64,000 nt of DNA, from assembly GCF_018531465.1 (NCBI RefSeq), contig NZ_JAHDTF010000005.1:286574-350573 (forward strand), given 5' to 3'. The notes under the pieces are model-generated. The model had not been told where the DNA came from. It saw only the letters and a list, made by a program, of their open reading frames with translations, and did no database searches. The stretch comes from Sphaerisporangium fuscum. GTDB lineage: Bacteria; Actinomycetota; Actinomycetes; Streptosporangiales; Streptosporangiaceae. Position 1 is the stretch's first letter. Each line of letters opens with the position of its first letter. Shown here piece after piece: positions 8,893 through 18,266 of the stretch. A program made the position numbers and the translations under genes.

Positions 8893-9444
8893 ATGCATCC
8901 TCATCTCTCGCGCCTGGCCGCGACGCTGTCCGCGATCGACGCCGACAGCCGCAAGATCCGCCTGTGGGGCCGCCGGCTGGCCAAGGTGCTGGCGGGAGGC
9001 GGACGACTGCTCGCCTGCGGCAACGGCGGCTCGGCGGCCGAGGCGCAGCACCTGACCGCCGAACTGGTGGGCCGGTTCCGCACCGACCGCCGCCCGTACG
9101 CGGCGATCGCGCTGCACGCCGACACCTCGGCCGCCACGGCGATCGCCAACGACTACGGCGCCGAGGAGGTGTACGCCCGGCAGGTACGGGCGCACGGCCG
9201 GCCCGGCGACGTCCTGCTCTGCCTGTCCACCAGCGGGGCCAGCAAGAACGTGCTGGAGGCCGCCGACGCCGGACGGGTGGTGGGGCTGGTCACCTGGGCG
9301 CTGACCGGCCCGGCGCCGAACCCGCTGGCCGACCTGTGCCAGGAGGCCATCGCCGTCCCCTCCGGCGACACCGCCACCGTCCAGGAAGTGCACCTCGCGC
9401 TCATCCACATGATCTGCGACGCGTTCGAGGAGTCGGCGGCATGA
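8893..9444 (+). CDS. gmhA: D-sedoheptulose-7-phosphate isomerase (GmhA-like, SIS domain)
   Basis: 183 residues, typical for GmhA. Converts sedoheptulose 7-phosphate to D-glycero-D-manno-heptose 7-phosphate, the first step to ADP-heptose. The SIS fold shows CGNGGSAAEAQHLTAELVGR near residues 37-56 (including the family His), a D-x-SA substrate segment, LCLSTSGASKNV for phosphate binding, and a C-terminal EVHLALIHMICD helix with the second conserved His. Starts two bases after the GT4 stop and its stop overlaps the hldE start (ATGA), so it is in the operon. Confidence 0.92.
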   Translation: MHPHLSRLAATLSAIDADSRKIRLWGRRLAKVLAGGGRLLACGNGGSAAEAQHLTAELVGRFRTDRRPYAAIALHADTSAATAIANDYGAEEVYARQVRAHGRPGDVLLCLSTSGASKNVLEAADAGRVVGLVTWALTGPAPNPLADLCQEAIAVPSGDTATVQEVHLALIHMICDAFEESAA

Positions 9445-10790
9445 CGGACGGCCCGCTCGTCGTCATCGGCGACTCGCTCCTCGACGTGGACATCGAGGGC
9501 GAGGCGGACCGGTTGTGCCCGGACGCGCCGGTGCCCGTGGTGTGCGGGCGCGCGGAACACCGCAGACCGGGAGGGGCGGGCCTTTCGGCCCTGCTCGCCG
9601 CCCGCGAGGGCGCGGAGGTCGTGCTGGTCACGGCCCTCGGCGAGGACCCCTCCGGTCAGCGGCTGCGCGCCCTGCTGTCCGGGTTCGCGGAGGTCGTGCG
9701 GCTGCCGCTGCGGGGGACCACCTCGCGCAAGACCCGGATCCGCGCGCGGGGCCAGACGCTGCTGCGGGTCGACACCGGCGACGGCCGGGCCTGGCGCGGC
9801 CGGGAGGGTGAACGCGTGGCCAGGGCGCTGCGCGGGGCGGGCGCGGTGCTGGTGTCCGACTACGGGCGCGGGACCGTGGGCGCCGTACGCGATCTGCTGG
9901 GTGACCTCGCCGTGCCGGTCGTGTGGGACCCGCACCCGTCGGGCGAGGCGCCCGTGCCCGGCTGCGCGCTGGTCACCCCCAGCGAGGCGGAGGCTGCGGC
10001 GCTGTGCGGGCAACGGTACGCGCGGCCGGAGGCGGGGGTCCGCCGGTTGATCGCCGACCTCGGGGCGGAGGCCGTCGCCGTCACGCTCGGGCCGGGCGGG
10101 GCCGTGCTGTGCCGCCGGGGCGGCCGGACGGTCCGGGTGCCGTCGCCCGCGCCCGTCGCGGCGGGAGACACCTGCGGGGCCGGGGACCGGTTCGCCTCGG
10201 CGGCGGCGCTGGCCCTGCGCGGCGGGGCCCCGGTCGAGGAGGCGGTGACCGCCGCCGTCGCCGAGGCGACGCGCTTCGTGGAGGCGGGCGGGGCGGCGGC
10301 CGTCCGCGTACCGGAGCCGGCGGTGGGCGAGCGTCCCCGTACGGCCGTGGAGCTGGCCGCGCTGGTGCGGGCGGGCGGCGGCAGGCTGATCGCCACGGGG
10401 GGCTGCTTCGACCTGCTCCACGCCGGTCACGTCAGCCTGCTGCGGCAGGCCAGGGCGATCGGCGACGCGTTGATCGTGTGCGTCAACTCCGACGAGTCGG
10501 TCCGCCGGCTGAAGGGCTCGGGCCGTCCTGTCGTCGCCGAACGCGACCGGGTCGAGATCCTGCGGGCGCTGGGCTGCGTCGACGCGGTCATGATCTTCGA
10601 CGAGGACACGCCCTGCGCGGTCATCGAGCATCTTCGTCCCGACGTCTGGGTGAAGGGCGGCGACTACACCGGCCTGGAGCTGCCGGAGGCGGAGGCGGTG
10701 CGGCGTACCGGCGGCGAGATCGTCGTCCTGCCCACCGTGCCGGGCTACTCCACCACCGGGCTGATCGCCGCCGCGCAGGGGGTGATGTGA
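9441..10790 (+). CDS. hldE: Bifunctional heptose-7-phosphate kinase / heptose-1-phosphate nucleotidyltransferase (HldE-like)
   Basis: 449 residues, close to E. coli HldE (about 477). Residues 1 to about 300 are a PfkB/ribokinase-type kinase, with VVIGDSLLDVDIEGEADR at the start and GDTCGAGDRFASAAAL as the catalytic anion hole with base Asp. Residues about 315-449 are a cytidylyltransferase-fold nucleotidyltransferase, with GCFDLLHAGHVSLL (HxGH) and VKGGDY. The two activities phosphorylate heptose-7-P at C1 and later activate heptose-1-P with ATP to ADP-heptose. The phosphatase step between them (GmhB) is not encoded nearby. Fully coupled to gmhA by ATGA. Confidence 0.93.
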   Translation: MTDGPLVVIGDSLLDVDIEGEADRLCPDAPVPVVCGRAEHRRPGGAGLSALLAAREGAEVVLVTALGEDPSGQRLRALLSGFAEVVRLPLRGTTSRKTRIRARGQTLLRVDTGDGRAWRGREGERVARALRGAGAVLVSDYGRGTVGAVRDLLGDLAVPVVWDPHPSGEAPVPGCALVTPSEAEAAALCGQRYARPEAGVRRLIADLGAEAVAVTLGPGGAVLCRRGGRTVRVPSPAPVAAGDTCGAGDRFASAAALALRGGAPVEEAVTAAVAEATRFVEAGGAAAVRVPEPAVGERPRTAVELAALVRAGGGRLIATGGCFDLLHAGHVSLLRQARAIGDALIVCVNSDESVRRLKGSGRPVVAERDRVEILRALGCVDAVMIFDEDTPCAVIEHLRPDVWVKGGDYTGLELPEAEAVRRTGGEIVVLPTVPGYSTTGLIAAAQGVM

Positions 10791-10851
10791 AGCCCCCTCC
10801 CCCTGATCACGGCCCCACACCGAAGCCCCCTTCAACCTAGGAGTGAACATC

Positions 10852-11532
10852 ATGGTCGGGAACATCCTGGTCACCGGTGGGGCGTCGGGCCTGGGGAAGG
10901 CCACGGTCGCCGCGATCACCAAGGTCGGCGGCAGGCCACTGGTGATCGACGTCAACACGCCCGAGAACGGGGTCGACCACGTCGCCGCCGACATCGCCGA
11001 CTACGAGGAGGCGGAGCGGGCCGTACACGAGCTCGCCGAACGGGCGGGCGGCCTCGACGGCGTCGTGACCGCGGCCGGGATCGACAGGTGCGGGCCGCTC
11101 GCCAACGTCCCCGTGCCCGACTGGGAGCGGGTGATCCAGGTCAACCTGCTCGGCACCGTGGCCGTGGTCCGCGCCGCGCTGCCGTACCTGATGCGCTCGC
11201 AGGGCCGCGTGGTGACCTGCGCCTCGACGCTCGGCCTGCGGGCGGTGAGCGACGCCACGGCGTACTGCGCGGCGAAGTTCGGCGTCGTGGGGTTCACCCG
11301 CGCGCTGGCGGCCGAGCTGGCCGGGCGGGTCGGGGTGACGCTGCTGGTGCCGGGCGGGATGCGGACGCGCTTCTTCGACGGGCGGGAGGAGAAGTACCGG
11401 CCGGGGCCGGACGCGCGGCTGAACCAGCCCGAGGACGTCGCCGCGGCGGTGATCTTCGCGCTGAGCCAGCCCAAGGGGTGCGAGGTGCGCGAACTGGTCG
11501 TGTGCCCTTCCACCGAACCGTCATGGCCGTGA
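10852..11532 (+). CDS. Short-chain dehydrogenase/reductase
   Basis: 226 residues, classical SDR. NAD(P) motif TGGASGLG near residue 8, the AAGID segment, catalytic Ser in CASTLG and YCAAK active-site pair. The ATG at 10852 lies nine bases after AGGAG, better placed than the GTG at 10843. A 61-base gap separates it from hldE, the only sizeable break in the operon. It may oxidise or reduce a sugar-nucleotide or sugar carbon in this pathway; unlike extended SDR epimerases it lacks the longer substrate domain, so the substrate is uncertain. Confidence 0.85.
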   Translation: MVGNILVTGGASGLGKATVAAITKVGGRPLVIDVNTPENGVDHVAADIADYEEAERAVHELAERAGGLDGVVTAAGIDRCGPLANVPVPDWERVIQVNLLGTVAVVRAALPYLMRSQGRVVTCASTLGLRAVSDATAYCAAKFGVVGFTRALAAELAGRVGVTLLVPGGMRTRFFDGREEKYRPGPDARLNQPEDVAAAVIFALSQPKGCEVRELVVCPSTEPSWP

Positions 11533-12494
11533 GACCGGCGGCGCGCGGGCCGGTGGTGCTCGCGCTGCGCGCGCTCGGGCTGGGGGACCTGCTCACCGGG
11601 GTCCCCGCGCTGAGGGCGCTGCGCGCGGCCTTCCCCGGTCACCGGCTCGTGCTGGCCGCGCCCGCCGCCCTGGCCGGCCTGGTGCCGCTGATCGGGGCGG
11701 TGGACGAACTGCTGGAGGTGTCCGGCCCCGGACCGGTGCCGTTCGACCGGCCGGACGTCGCGGTCAACCTGCACGGACGCGGCCCGGAGAGCATCGCCGC
11801 GCTGTGCCGCACCCGCCCCGGGCGGCTGCTCACGCACGCCCATCCCGAGTTTCCCGCGATCAAGGGCCCGGGCTGGCGGCAGGAGGCGCACGAGGTGCGC
11901 CGGTGGTGCGACCTGCTGGAGTGGTACGGCATCCCGGCCCACCCCGGCGATCTTCTCCTCCACGGCGTTCGAACCGAGTCGCGCCGGGGCGGCCTCGGGG
12001 GACATGTCGTCATCCACCCTGGTGCGACCTCCGGGGCCCGCCGCTGGCCGCCGGACCGGTTCGCCCAGGTGGCGGCCGCGCTGCGCGAGGCCGGCCACCG
12101 GGTGCTGGTCACGGGGGACACCGACGAGCGTTCCCTGGCGTTCCGCGTGGCCGCCCTCGCGGACCTGCCCGTCGAGGACGTGCTCGCCGGCCGTACCGGC
12201 CTGCGCGACCTGGCGCGGGTGGTCGCGGGGGCACGGCTGGTGATCTGCGGGGACACGGGCGTCGCCCATCTCGCGACGGCCTTCGCGACGCCCTCGGTGG
12301 TGCTGTTCGGCCCGGTGTCCCCCGAGCAGTGGGGGCCGCCGCCCACCGGGCCCCATGTCGCCCTGTGGGCGGGCCGCCGGGATGACGCGCACGCGCCCCG
12401 GCCGGATCCCGGGCTGCTGGAGATCGGCGCCGAGGCGGTGCTCGACGCGGCCCTGGGCCTGCTCGCCGGTGCCGCCGAGGCGGGCGCCCGATGA
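11523..12494 (+). CDS. Second GT9 family glycosyltransferase (heptosyltransferase-like)
   Basis: 323 residues. N-terminal [19 protein letters not shown] is the GT9 glycine-Asp loop. The C-terminal domain shows [29 protein letters not shown] and [23 protein letters not shown], the last being the ADP-heptose pocket pattern. The ATG at 11523 overlaps the SDR stop; a GTG at 11529 is an alternative. Its own stop overlaps the epimerase start. Sequence is clearly divergent from the GT9 at 6633, suggesting a different linkage or acceptor. Confidence 0.88.
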   Translation: MAVRPAARGPVVLALRALGLGDLLTGVPALRALRAAFPGHRLVLAAPAALAGLVPLIGAVDELLEVSGPGPVPFDRPDVAVNLHGRGPESIAALCRTRPGRLLTHAHPEFPAIKGPGWRQEAHEVRRWCDLLEWYGIPAHPGDLLLHGVRTESRRGGLGGHVVIHPGATSGARRWPPDRFAQVAAALREAGHRVLVTGDTDERSLAFRVAALADLPVEDVLAGRTGLRDLARVVAGARLVICGDTGVAHLATAFATPSVVLFGPVSPEQWGPPPTGPHVALWAGRRDDAHAPRPDPGLLEIGAEAVLDAALGLLAGAAEAGAR

Positions 12495-13453
12495 GCGCGC
12501 GCCGGGTGGTGGTGACCGGAGGGGCGGGATTCCTCGGCTCCCACCTGTGCGAACGGCTGCTCGCCGAAGGCGCGTCGGTCGTCTGCATGGACAACTTCCT
12601 CACCGGCGGCCCCGGCAACGTCGAGCACCTGCTGGGACGTCCGAGGTTCCGGCTCGTGGAGTGCGACCTGACCGGGTTCGTCCACGTGCCGGGCGCGGTG
12701 GACCTGGTGCTGCACTTCGCCTCGGCCGCCTCGCCCGCCGACTACCTGCGCCATCCGATCGCCACGTTGAAGGTGGGCAGCCTCGGCACCCTGCACGCGC
12801 TGGGGCTGGCGCGGGAGAAGGGCGCGCGGTTCGTGCTGGCCTCGACGAGCGAGGTGTACGGGGACCCCCTGGAGCACCCCCAGCGCGAGACGTACTGGGG
12901 GAACGTCAACCCGGTGGGGCCGCGCAGCGTGTACGACGAGGCCAAGCGGTTCGCCGAGTCGCTGACGACCGCCTACCGGGCCTCACACGGCCTCGACACG
13001 GCCATCGTGCGGATCTTCAACACCTACGGCCCGCGCATGCGCCCGTACGACGGCCGGGCGGTCCCGACGTTCGTCCGCCAGGCCGTCACCGGTGAGCCGA
13101 TAACCGTGACCGGGGACGGCAGCCAGACCCGATCCATCTGCTACGTCGACGACACCGTGGGCGGCGTGCTCAAACTGGCCGCGAGCGGCTTCGCGGGGCC
13201 GGTCAACATCGGGAACCCCGCCGAGATGTCGATGCTGCGGCTGGCCACGCTGATCCGCGACCTCACCGGGTCCTCCTCGCCGATCCGGTTCGTGGAACGG
13301 CCGGTGGACGACCCCGCCGTACGCCGCCCGGACACCTCGCTCGCCGCCCGCGCGCTCGGCTGGCGTCCCGAGGTGGACGTGGCCACCGGGCTGCGCCGTA
13401 CCATCGCCTGGTTCGAGGGCGAGTTGCTGCGCAAGGACCGTCCGGCCTCGTGA
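12491..13453 (+). CDS. NAD-dependent epimerase/dehydratase, UDP-glucuronate decarboxylase-like
   Basis: 320 residues, extended SDR. NAD loop [16 protein letters not shown] at residues 9-24, MDNFLTG after strand 2, [16 protein letters not shown] as in UDP-glucuronate decarboxylases (UXS) and dTDP-glucose dehydratases, TSEVYGDP with catalytic Thr/Ser, and YDEAK active-site Tyr-Lys. The sugar-nucleotide half shows [10 protein letters not shown] and [13 protein letters not shown]. It may make UDP-xylose or alter the nucleotide-heptose; which is not decided by sequence. Last gene of the operon, ending eight bases before the convergent Nudix gene. Confidence 0.88.
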   Translation: MSARRVVVTGGAGFLGSHLCERLLAEGASVVCMDNFLTGGPGNVEHLLGRPRFRLVECDLTGFVHVPGAVDLVLHFASAASPADYLRHPIATLKVGSLGTLHALGLAREKGARFVLASTSEVYGDPLEHPQRETYWGNVNPVGPRSVYDEAKRFAESLTTAYRASHGLDTAIVRIFNTYGPRMRPYDGRAVPTFVRQAVTGEPITVTGDGSQTRSICYVDDTVGGVLKLAASGFAGPVNIGNPAEMSMLRLATLIRDLTGSSSPIRFVERPVDDPAVRRPDTSLAARALGWRPEVDVATGLRRTIAWFEGELLRKDRPAS

Positions 13454-13460
13454 GCGGCGG

Positions 13461-13952
13461 TCAGCGGTGCGGGATCTCGGGCGTTCCGCCGGTGAGGTAG
13501 AAGGTCGTCCCGTCGTTTCGGGCCGCGATGGCCGCGCGCAACCGCGTGACCAGGTACGACGGCATCCGGGTCTCCGCCTGCGCGACGTCGAGGAAGGCGA
13601 ACTCGTCGAGTTCCTCCTCCTGCAGCACGATCGCCTCGCCGTCGCGCAGGGTGCCGCAGTCGAACAGGAAGTGGACCAGGGGCAGCGGGCGGTCGCGGAA
13701 CGGCGGCACCCAGTGCACGCCGAGCAGCCTGCCGACCGGCAGCGTCAACCCGAGCTCCTCGGTCACCTCGCGGGCGCATGCCTGCTCGGGAAACTCCCCT
13801 TCGTCCACGTGGCCGCCGGGCCAGAGCCAGTGGTCGCGGTAGTTCGGCTTCACGAACAGCACCCGGCCCTCGGGGTCGGTGATGAACGCGCCTGCCCCCG
13901 CGAGGGTCTTGTTGATCCGGGCGTAGAACTCGTCCGGCGGGATCGGTGCCAT
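13461..13952 (-). CDS. Nudix hydrolase
   Basis: 163 residues from the ATG at 13952. A perfect Nudix box is present (G-x5-E-x7-REV-x-EE-LG, reading GHVDEGEFPEQACAREVTEE), preceded by FVKPNYRDHWLWPGG. The family hydrolyses nucleoside-diphosphate-linked substrates; the substrate here is unknown. An upstream in-frame start at 14012 would add 20 residues of non-family sequence and would run into the promoter of the divergent MFS gene, so the inner ATG is preferred, although neither has a clear ribosome site. Confidence 0.85.
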   Translation of the reverse strand: MAPIPPDEFYARINKTLAGAGAFITDPEGRVLFVKPNYRDHWLWPGGHVDEGEFPEQACAREVTEELGLTLPVGRLLGVHWVPPFRDRPLPLVHFLFDCGTLRDGEAIVLQEEELDEFAFLDVAQAETRMPSYLVTRLRAAIAARNDGTTFYLTGGTPEIPHR

Positions 13953-14029
13953 GCAGGCGACGATAGTGCGATCTACCCGCGGTACCCCCTGTAACGGTTT
14001 GGAAACGGTCAAAGCGTAAAATCGCCGTC

Positions 14030-15325
14030 ATGGCGGCGGAAAGAACACCTGGTCGTGTCTGGATCATCTGGGCGGCAGGGGTCTTCGCCTACGCGGTCGC
14101 GGTCTTCCACCGCCAGTCGCTCGGCGTCGCCGGCATCGAGGCCGGCGCCCGGCTCGGCATCGGGGCGACGGGGCTTTCCATGCTCGCCATGCTGCAGCTC
14201 CTCGTCTACGCCGCGATGCAGATCCCCGTCGGGATCCTCGTCGACCGGCTCGGCTCCAAGCGGATGCTGCTCATCGGCGCCGGCGTGATGGGCTGCGGGC
14301 AGCTCGTGTTCGCGCTGTCCGGCGGCCTCCTCGACGCCATCGGCGGCCGGGTACTGGTCGGGTGCGGCGACGCGATGACCTTCATCAGCGTCATCCGCCT
14401 GGTCAACATCTGGTTCCCCGCCCGGCGCAACCCGCTGATCGTGCAGCTCACGGGCCTGCTCGGCCAGCTCGGCGCGATCGCCTCGGCCGTCCCTCTCATC
14501 CAGGGTCTCCACCGCTACGGCTGGACGCCCACCTTCCTCACCGCCGCCGCCCTCGGCGGCCTGTCCCTCGTGCTCGTGGCGGCCGTGCTGCGGGAGTCCC
14601 GTCCGGTGTCCGGGACGACGGAACGGCCGCGGCTGCGCGAGGCCTGGGCGGAACCCGGGACGCGCCTCGGCATGTGGACGCACGCCGCCACCCAGTCGTC
14701 CTCGGCGGCGTTCCTCCTGTTGTGGGGGTATCCGTTCCTGGTCGAGGGGCAGGGGCTGGCGCCGGCGACGGCGGGGGTGCTGCTGACGACGCTGACGATG
14801 CTCGGCATCGTCTGCGGACCGGTGCTCGGGTACCTCGCGGGACGCTTCCCGTTCCACCGCTCGCGGATGGTGCTGATCGTGATCTGCTCGACGGCCGCGG
14901 CCTGGACGGCCGTGCTGCTGTGGCCGGGCAGGGCGCCACTCTGGCTGCTGTTCGTACTGGTCGCCGTGCTGGCCTGGAACGGGCCGGGGTCGATGATCGG
15001 CTTCGACTACGCGCGGACCCTCAACCCCGCCGCCCGCATCGGCATGGCCACCGGCATCGTGAACGGCGGCGGGTTCACCGCCACCATGTCGGTGATCGCC
15101 CTCATCGGGATCGCCCTCGACCTGCGCGGCGGCACCGATCTGGCCGCCTACCGCTGGGCGCTCGCCGTGCAGTACCCCCTCTGGATCCTCGGCGCGGTGC
15201 AGGTGCTGCGCTACCGGGGCAAGGCGCGCAGGCTAATCGCCCTGCTCGACCAGGATCTCGGTGAAGGGCTCGGGAAAGTGGGCGGTGCCGATCAGGCCGC
15301 CCTCGGCGCGCAGCCTGCGCAGTAG
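14030..15325 (+). CDS. MFS transporter
   Basis: 431 residues with about twelve predicted hydrophobic helices. The N-terminal half shows an AVAVFHRQSLGVAG opening and loop 2-3 motif GILVDRLGSKRML (motif A), as in the nitrate/sugar-phosphate-like MFS groups. The substrate is not deducible. TAAAAT at 14017-14022 just ahead of the ATG could be a -10 giving a nearly leaderless mRNA. The last 93 bases overlap the end of the convergent metallo-hydrolase gene, so its final 30 residues are a hydrophilic tail that may be non-conserved. Confidence 0.88.
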   Translation: MAAERTPGRVWIIWAAGVFAYAVAVFHRQSLGVAGIEAGARLGIGATGLSMLAMLQLLVYAAMQIPVGILVDRLGSKRMLLIGAGVMGCGQLVFALSGGLLDAIGGRVLVGCGDAMTFISVIRLVNIWFPARRNPLIVQLTGLLGQLGAIASAVPLIQGLHRYGWTPTFLTAAALGGLSLVLVAAVLRESRPVSGTTERPRLREAWAEPGTRLGMWTHAATQSSSAAFLLLWGYPFLVEGQGLAPATAGVLLTTLTMLGIVCGPVLGYLAGRFPFHRSRMVLIVICSTAAAWTAVLLWPGRAPLWLLFVLVAVLAWNGPGSMIGFDYARTLNPAARIGMATGIVNGGGFTATMSVIALIGIALDLRGGTDLAAYRWALAVQYPLWILGAVQVLRYRGKARRLIALLDQDLGEGLGKVGGADQAALGAQPAQ

Positions 15326-16021
15326 CGCCTGCCGGGTGGCCGCGGCCCGGTCGGGGTCCTCGTCGTGGGCGTAGCGGATCGCGGGGTTGGCGAGCTGGAC
15401 GGGGTGGAGCACCAGGTCGCCGGTCAGCGTCAGCCGCCCGATCTCGACCACCTGGTGGCCGGGGGTGTGCCCGGGGGCCAGGATGGCGCGAACCCCGGGG
15501 ATCACCTCGGCCTCGCCGTCGACGGCGTCGACCATGCCGGTGAGCGGGCGCAGGACGCGCTCCAGGATGGGATTCGGGCCGCCGCTCCCGACCCACTCGA
15601 CCTCGGCGCGCTGGATGACGTGGCGGGCGTTCGGGAACGCCGGCACCCCGTCGACGACGGCGCCTCCGGCGTGGTCGCTGTGCAGGTGCGTGAGGACGAC
15701 GGTGTCGACGTCACCGGGCGCGACGCCCACCCGGGCCAGCTCGCCCAGCAGCGTCCCGGGGACCGGCGCCCACGTCGAGGCGGGCGAGTCGGTCGCGCCG
15801 ACCCCTGTGTCGACCAGGACGGTACGCCCCGTACGGCCGCGCAGCAGGTAGCAGCGGAAGTGGAGCACCCACTCGTCCGGCGAGAGCCCGGCCCAGTCGC
15901 CGGGCGACCCTCCGGTGAGGATCTCCGAGGGCGCCTGCTTGAGCTCCCCGCCCATCGGCCCCACCGCGTCGCGTAGCGGGATCACCTCGACCCCATCGAC
16001 CGACCTGGCCGCGTACGACAT
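15233..16021 (-). CDS. MBL-fold metallo-hydrolase
   Basis: 262 residues. The zinc site THLHSDHAGG (HxHxDH) is at about residue 105, followed by APGHTPGHQ and LTGDLVLHP, giving the remaining metal ligands. The pattern fits lactonase/AHL-lactonase-like members, but the substrate is unknown. The ATG at 16021 follows GAGGGG with six-base spacing; a GTG six codons upstream is less likely. Its 3' end overlaps the MFS gene by 93 bases tail to tail. Confidence 0.88.
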   Translation of the reverse strand: MSYAARSVDGVEVIPLRDAVGPMGGELKQAPSEILTGGSPGDWAGLSPDEWVLHFRCYLLRGRTGRTVLVDTGVGATDSPASTWAPVPGTLLGELARVGVAPGDVDTVVLTHLHSDHAGGAVVDGVPAFPNARHVIQRAEVEWVGSGGPNPILERVLRPLTGMVDAVDGEAEVIPGVRAILAPGHTPGHQVVEIGRLTLTGDLVLHPVQLANPAIRYAHDEDPDRAAATRQALLRRLRAEGGLIGTAHFPEPFTEILVEQGD

Positions 16022-16084
16022 CCGGTTCCCCTCACCCACGACATTCCCGCCCAGACTAGCCTGCCTGCCCCAACAGCGAGGGGC

Positions 16085-16115
16085 TTGTGGGTGGGGCGGG
16101 GAGTGCTGTTATAGT
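16085..16115 (+). promoter_or_regulatory. Candidate promoter of the rho-like gene
   Basis: TTGTGG at 16085-16090 and TATAGT at 16110-16115 are separated by 19 bases, slightly long, in a stretch without genes. A start near 16122 would give an mRNA leader of about 245 bases. Confidence 0.4.
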
Positions 16116-16119
16116 GAAA

Positions 16120-16366
16120 GTGGCTCCATAGGGCGATTGGTTGATCCATCGCGTGGTCTGAGCCTTCTTCTTTCGCCGCCTCGTCGTAGGCAGGCATTTC
16201 CGTTCGGGCCCTGAGCCCGTGTTCATCGGGTTGTCGTGGCGTTTTCGAGCGCGTTTCCGGCGCTCCCGCCTTCCGGCGATTCCCGCATCTCACCGTTCCC
16301 GGATTCCACCGTTCGGCGGCTCGGCGCACCTCGTGCGCCGCCGCGCACCTCCCTCAAGGAAGAACC
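16120..16366 (+). promoter_or_regulatory. Structured leader of the rho-like gene
   Basis: Non-coding between the MBL gene and rho. It contains a C/U-rich, G-poor stretch (about 16161-16183) like a rut site. A CGGGC/GCCCG hairpin (16205-16219) has its second arm also able to pair with CGGG at 16227-16230. A perfect 7-bp GGCGCAC/GTGCGCC hairpin (16323-16339) ends 27 bases before the start codon. Autoregulation of rho by termination in its leader is known in other bacteria; here it is inference. Confidence 0.4.
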
Positions 16367-17521
<1,155 letters not shown>

Positions 17522-17527
17522 GCGGGG

Positions 17528-18163
17528 TCAGTACCCGACGCCGACCACCTGCTTGATCGTCGCCGGGTCGTCGATGACCGCCAGCAGGGCGTGGGCCAGG
17601 TCGGCGCGGGAGATGACGTGGCCGCGCGGCACGTTCCCTCCCACGAGCCTTCGGTAGGTGCCCGTGAGCGGCTTGTCGGTCAGCCGAGGCGGGCGCACGA
17701 TCGTCCACTCCGTGGTGCTGCGGCTGACCTCCTTCTCCATCGCGGCCAGATCGGCATAGCCGTCCCGGAGGATCCTGCGCAACAGCGGGAGCAGGACGGA
17801 ACGGTAGAGGAAACTCTCCCCGTCGGGGACGGGCCCGACCGGGACGGCGCTGATGACGGCGAGGCGCCGTACGTCGGCGGCGTCCATCGCCTGCATGATC
17901 GCCCGCACGCCCGCGCTCGTGATGCCGACCCCCTGGCGGCCGTTCGGGCCGAGCGCCGAGACGACCGCCTCGCGGCCGGCGAGGGCCGGGCGAAGGGTGG
18001 AGGCACGCGTGACGTCGGCGACCACCACCTCCAGCGCGGAGTGGCTGATGGGCAGGCGGGCGGGGTCGCGCACCACCGCGGTGACCTGGTGGCCCGCGTC
18101 GAGCGCCTGCCGGACGACTTCCTTGCCTGTACGGCCGGTGGCGCCGAAGACCGTGAGTCTCAT
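17528..18163 (-). CDS. NAD(P)H-binding oxidoreductase (NmrA/atypical SDR-like)
   Basis: 211 residues. Opens with MRLTVFGATGRTGKEVV, the atypical-SDR nucleotide loop GxxGxxG, and continues with AVVRDPARL and VSALGP. No YxxxK catalytic pair is evident, as in flavin-reductase/NmrA-like members that sense or reduce with NAD(P)H. The ATG at 18163 follows GGGGGAGATGTCTC. It is divergent from a TetR gene, and the palindrome at 18187-18198 between them makes it a likely target of that regulator. Confidence 0.87.
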   Translation of the reverse strand: MRLTVFGATGRTGKEVVRQALDAGHQVTAVVRDPARLPISHSALEVVVADVTRASTLRPALAGREAVVSALGPNGRQGVGITSAGVRAIMQAMDAADVRRLAVISAVPVGPVPDGESFLYRSVLLPLLRRILRDGYADLAAMEKEVSRSTTEWTIVRPPRLTDKPLTGTYRRLVGGNVPRGHVISRADLAHALLAVIDDPATIKQVVGVGY

Positions 18164-18186
18164 GAGACATCTCCCCCACAAAGTTG

Positions 18187-18198
18187 GTGAGTACTCAC
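18187..18198. promoter_or_regulatory. TetR operator between divergent genes
   Basis: GTGAGTACTCAC is a perfect 12-bp palindrome, with an extra CTCAC repeat just to the right. It lies between the starts at 18163 (minus) and 18267 (plus). The GAGT/ACTC core is common in operators of TetR proteins that control oxidoreductases. Confidence 0.65.
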
Positions 18199-18266
18199 TC
18201 ACATCATAGGATGAACTACCCGCTCTCCGGCGGCCCGAAGCCAGAAGGAAGGGAGTACCGCCTCCG

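Noticed and set aside
13953..14012. Upstream extension of the Nudix protein
   Set aside because: The added 20 residues do not look like family sequence and would occupy the promoter region of the divergent MFS gene.
15915..16214. Short plus-strand frame before rho as a leader peptide
   Set aside because: It overlaps the 5' end of the metallo-hydrolase on the other strand and has no ribosome site; the region fits an untranslated leader better.
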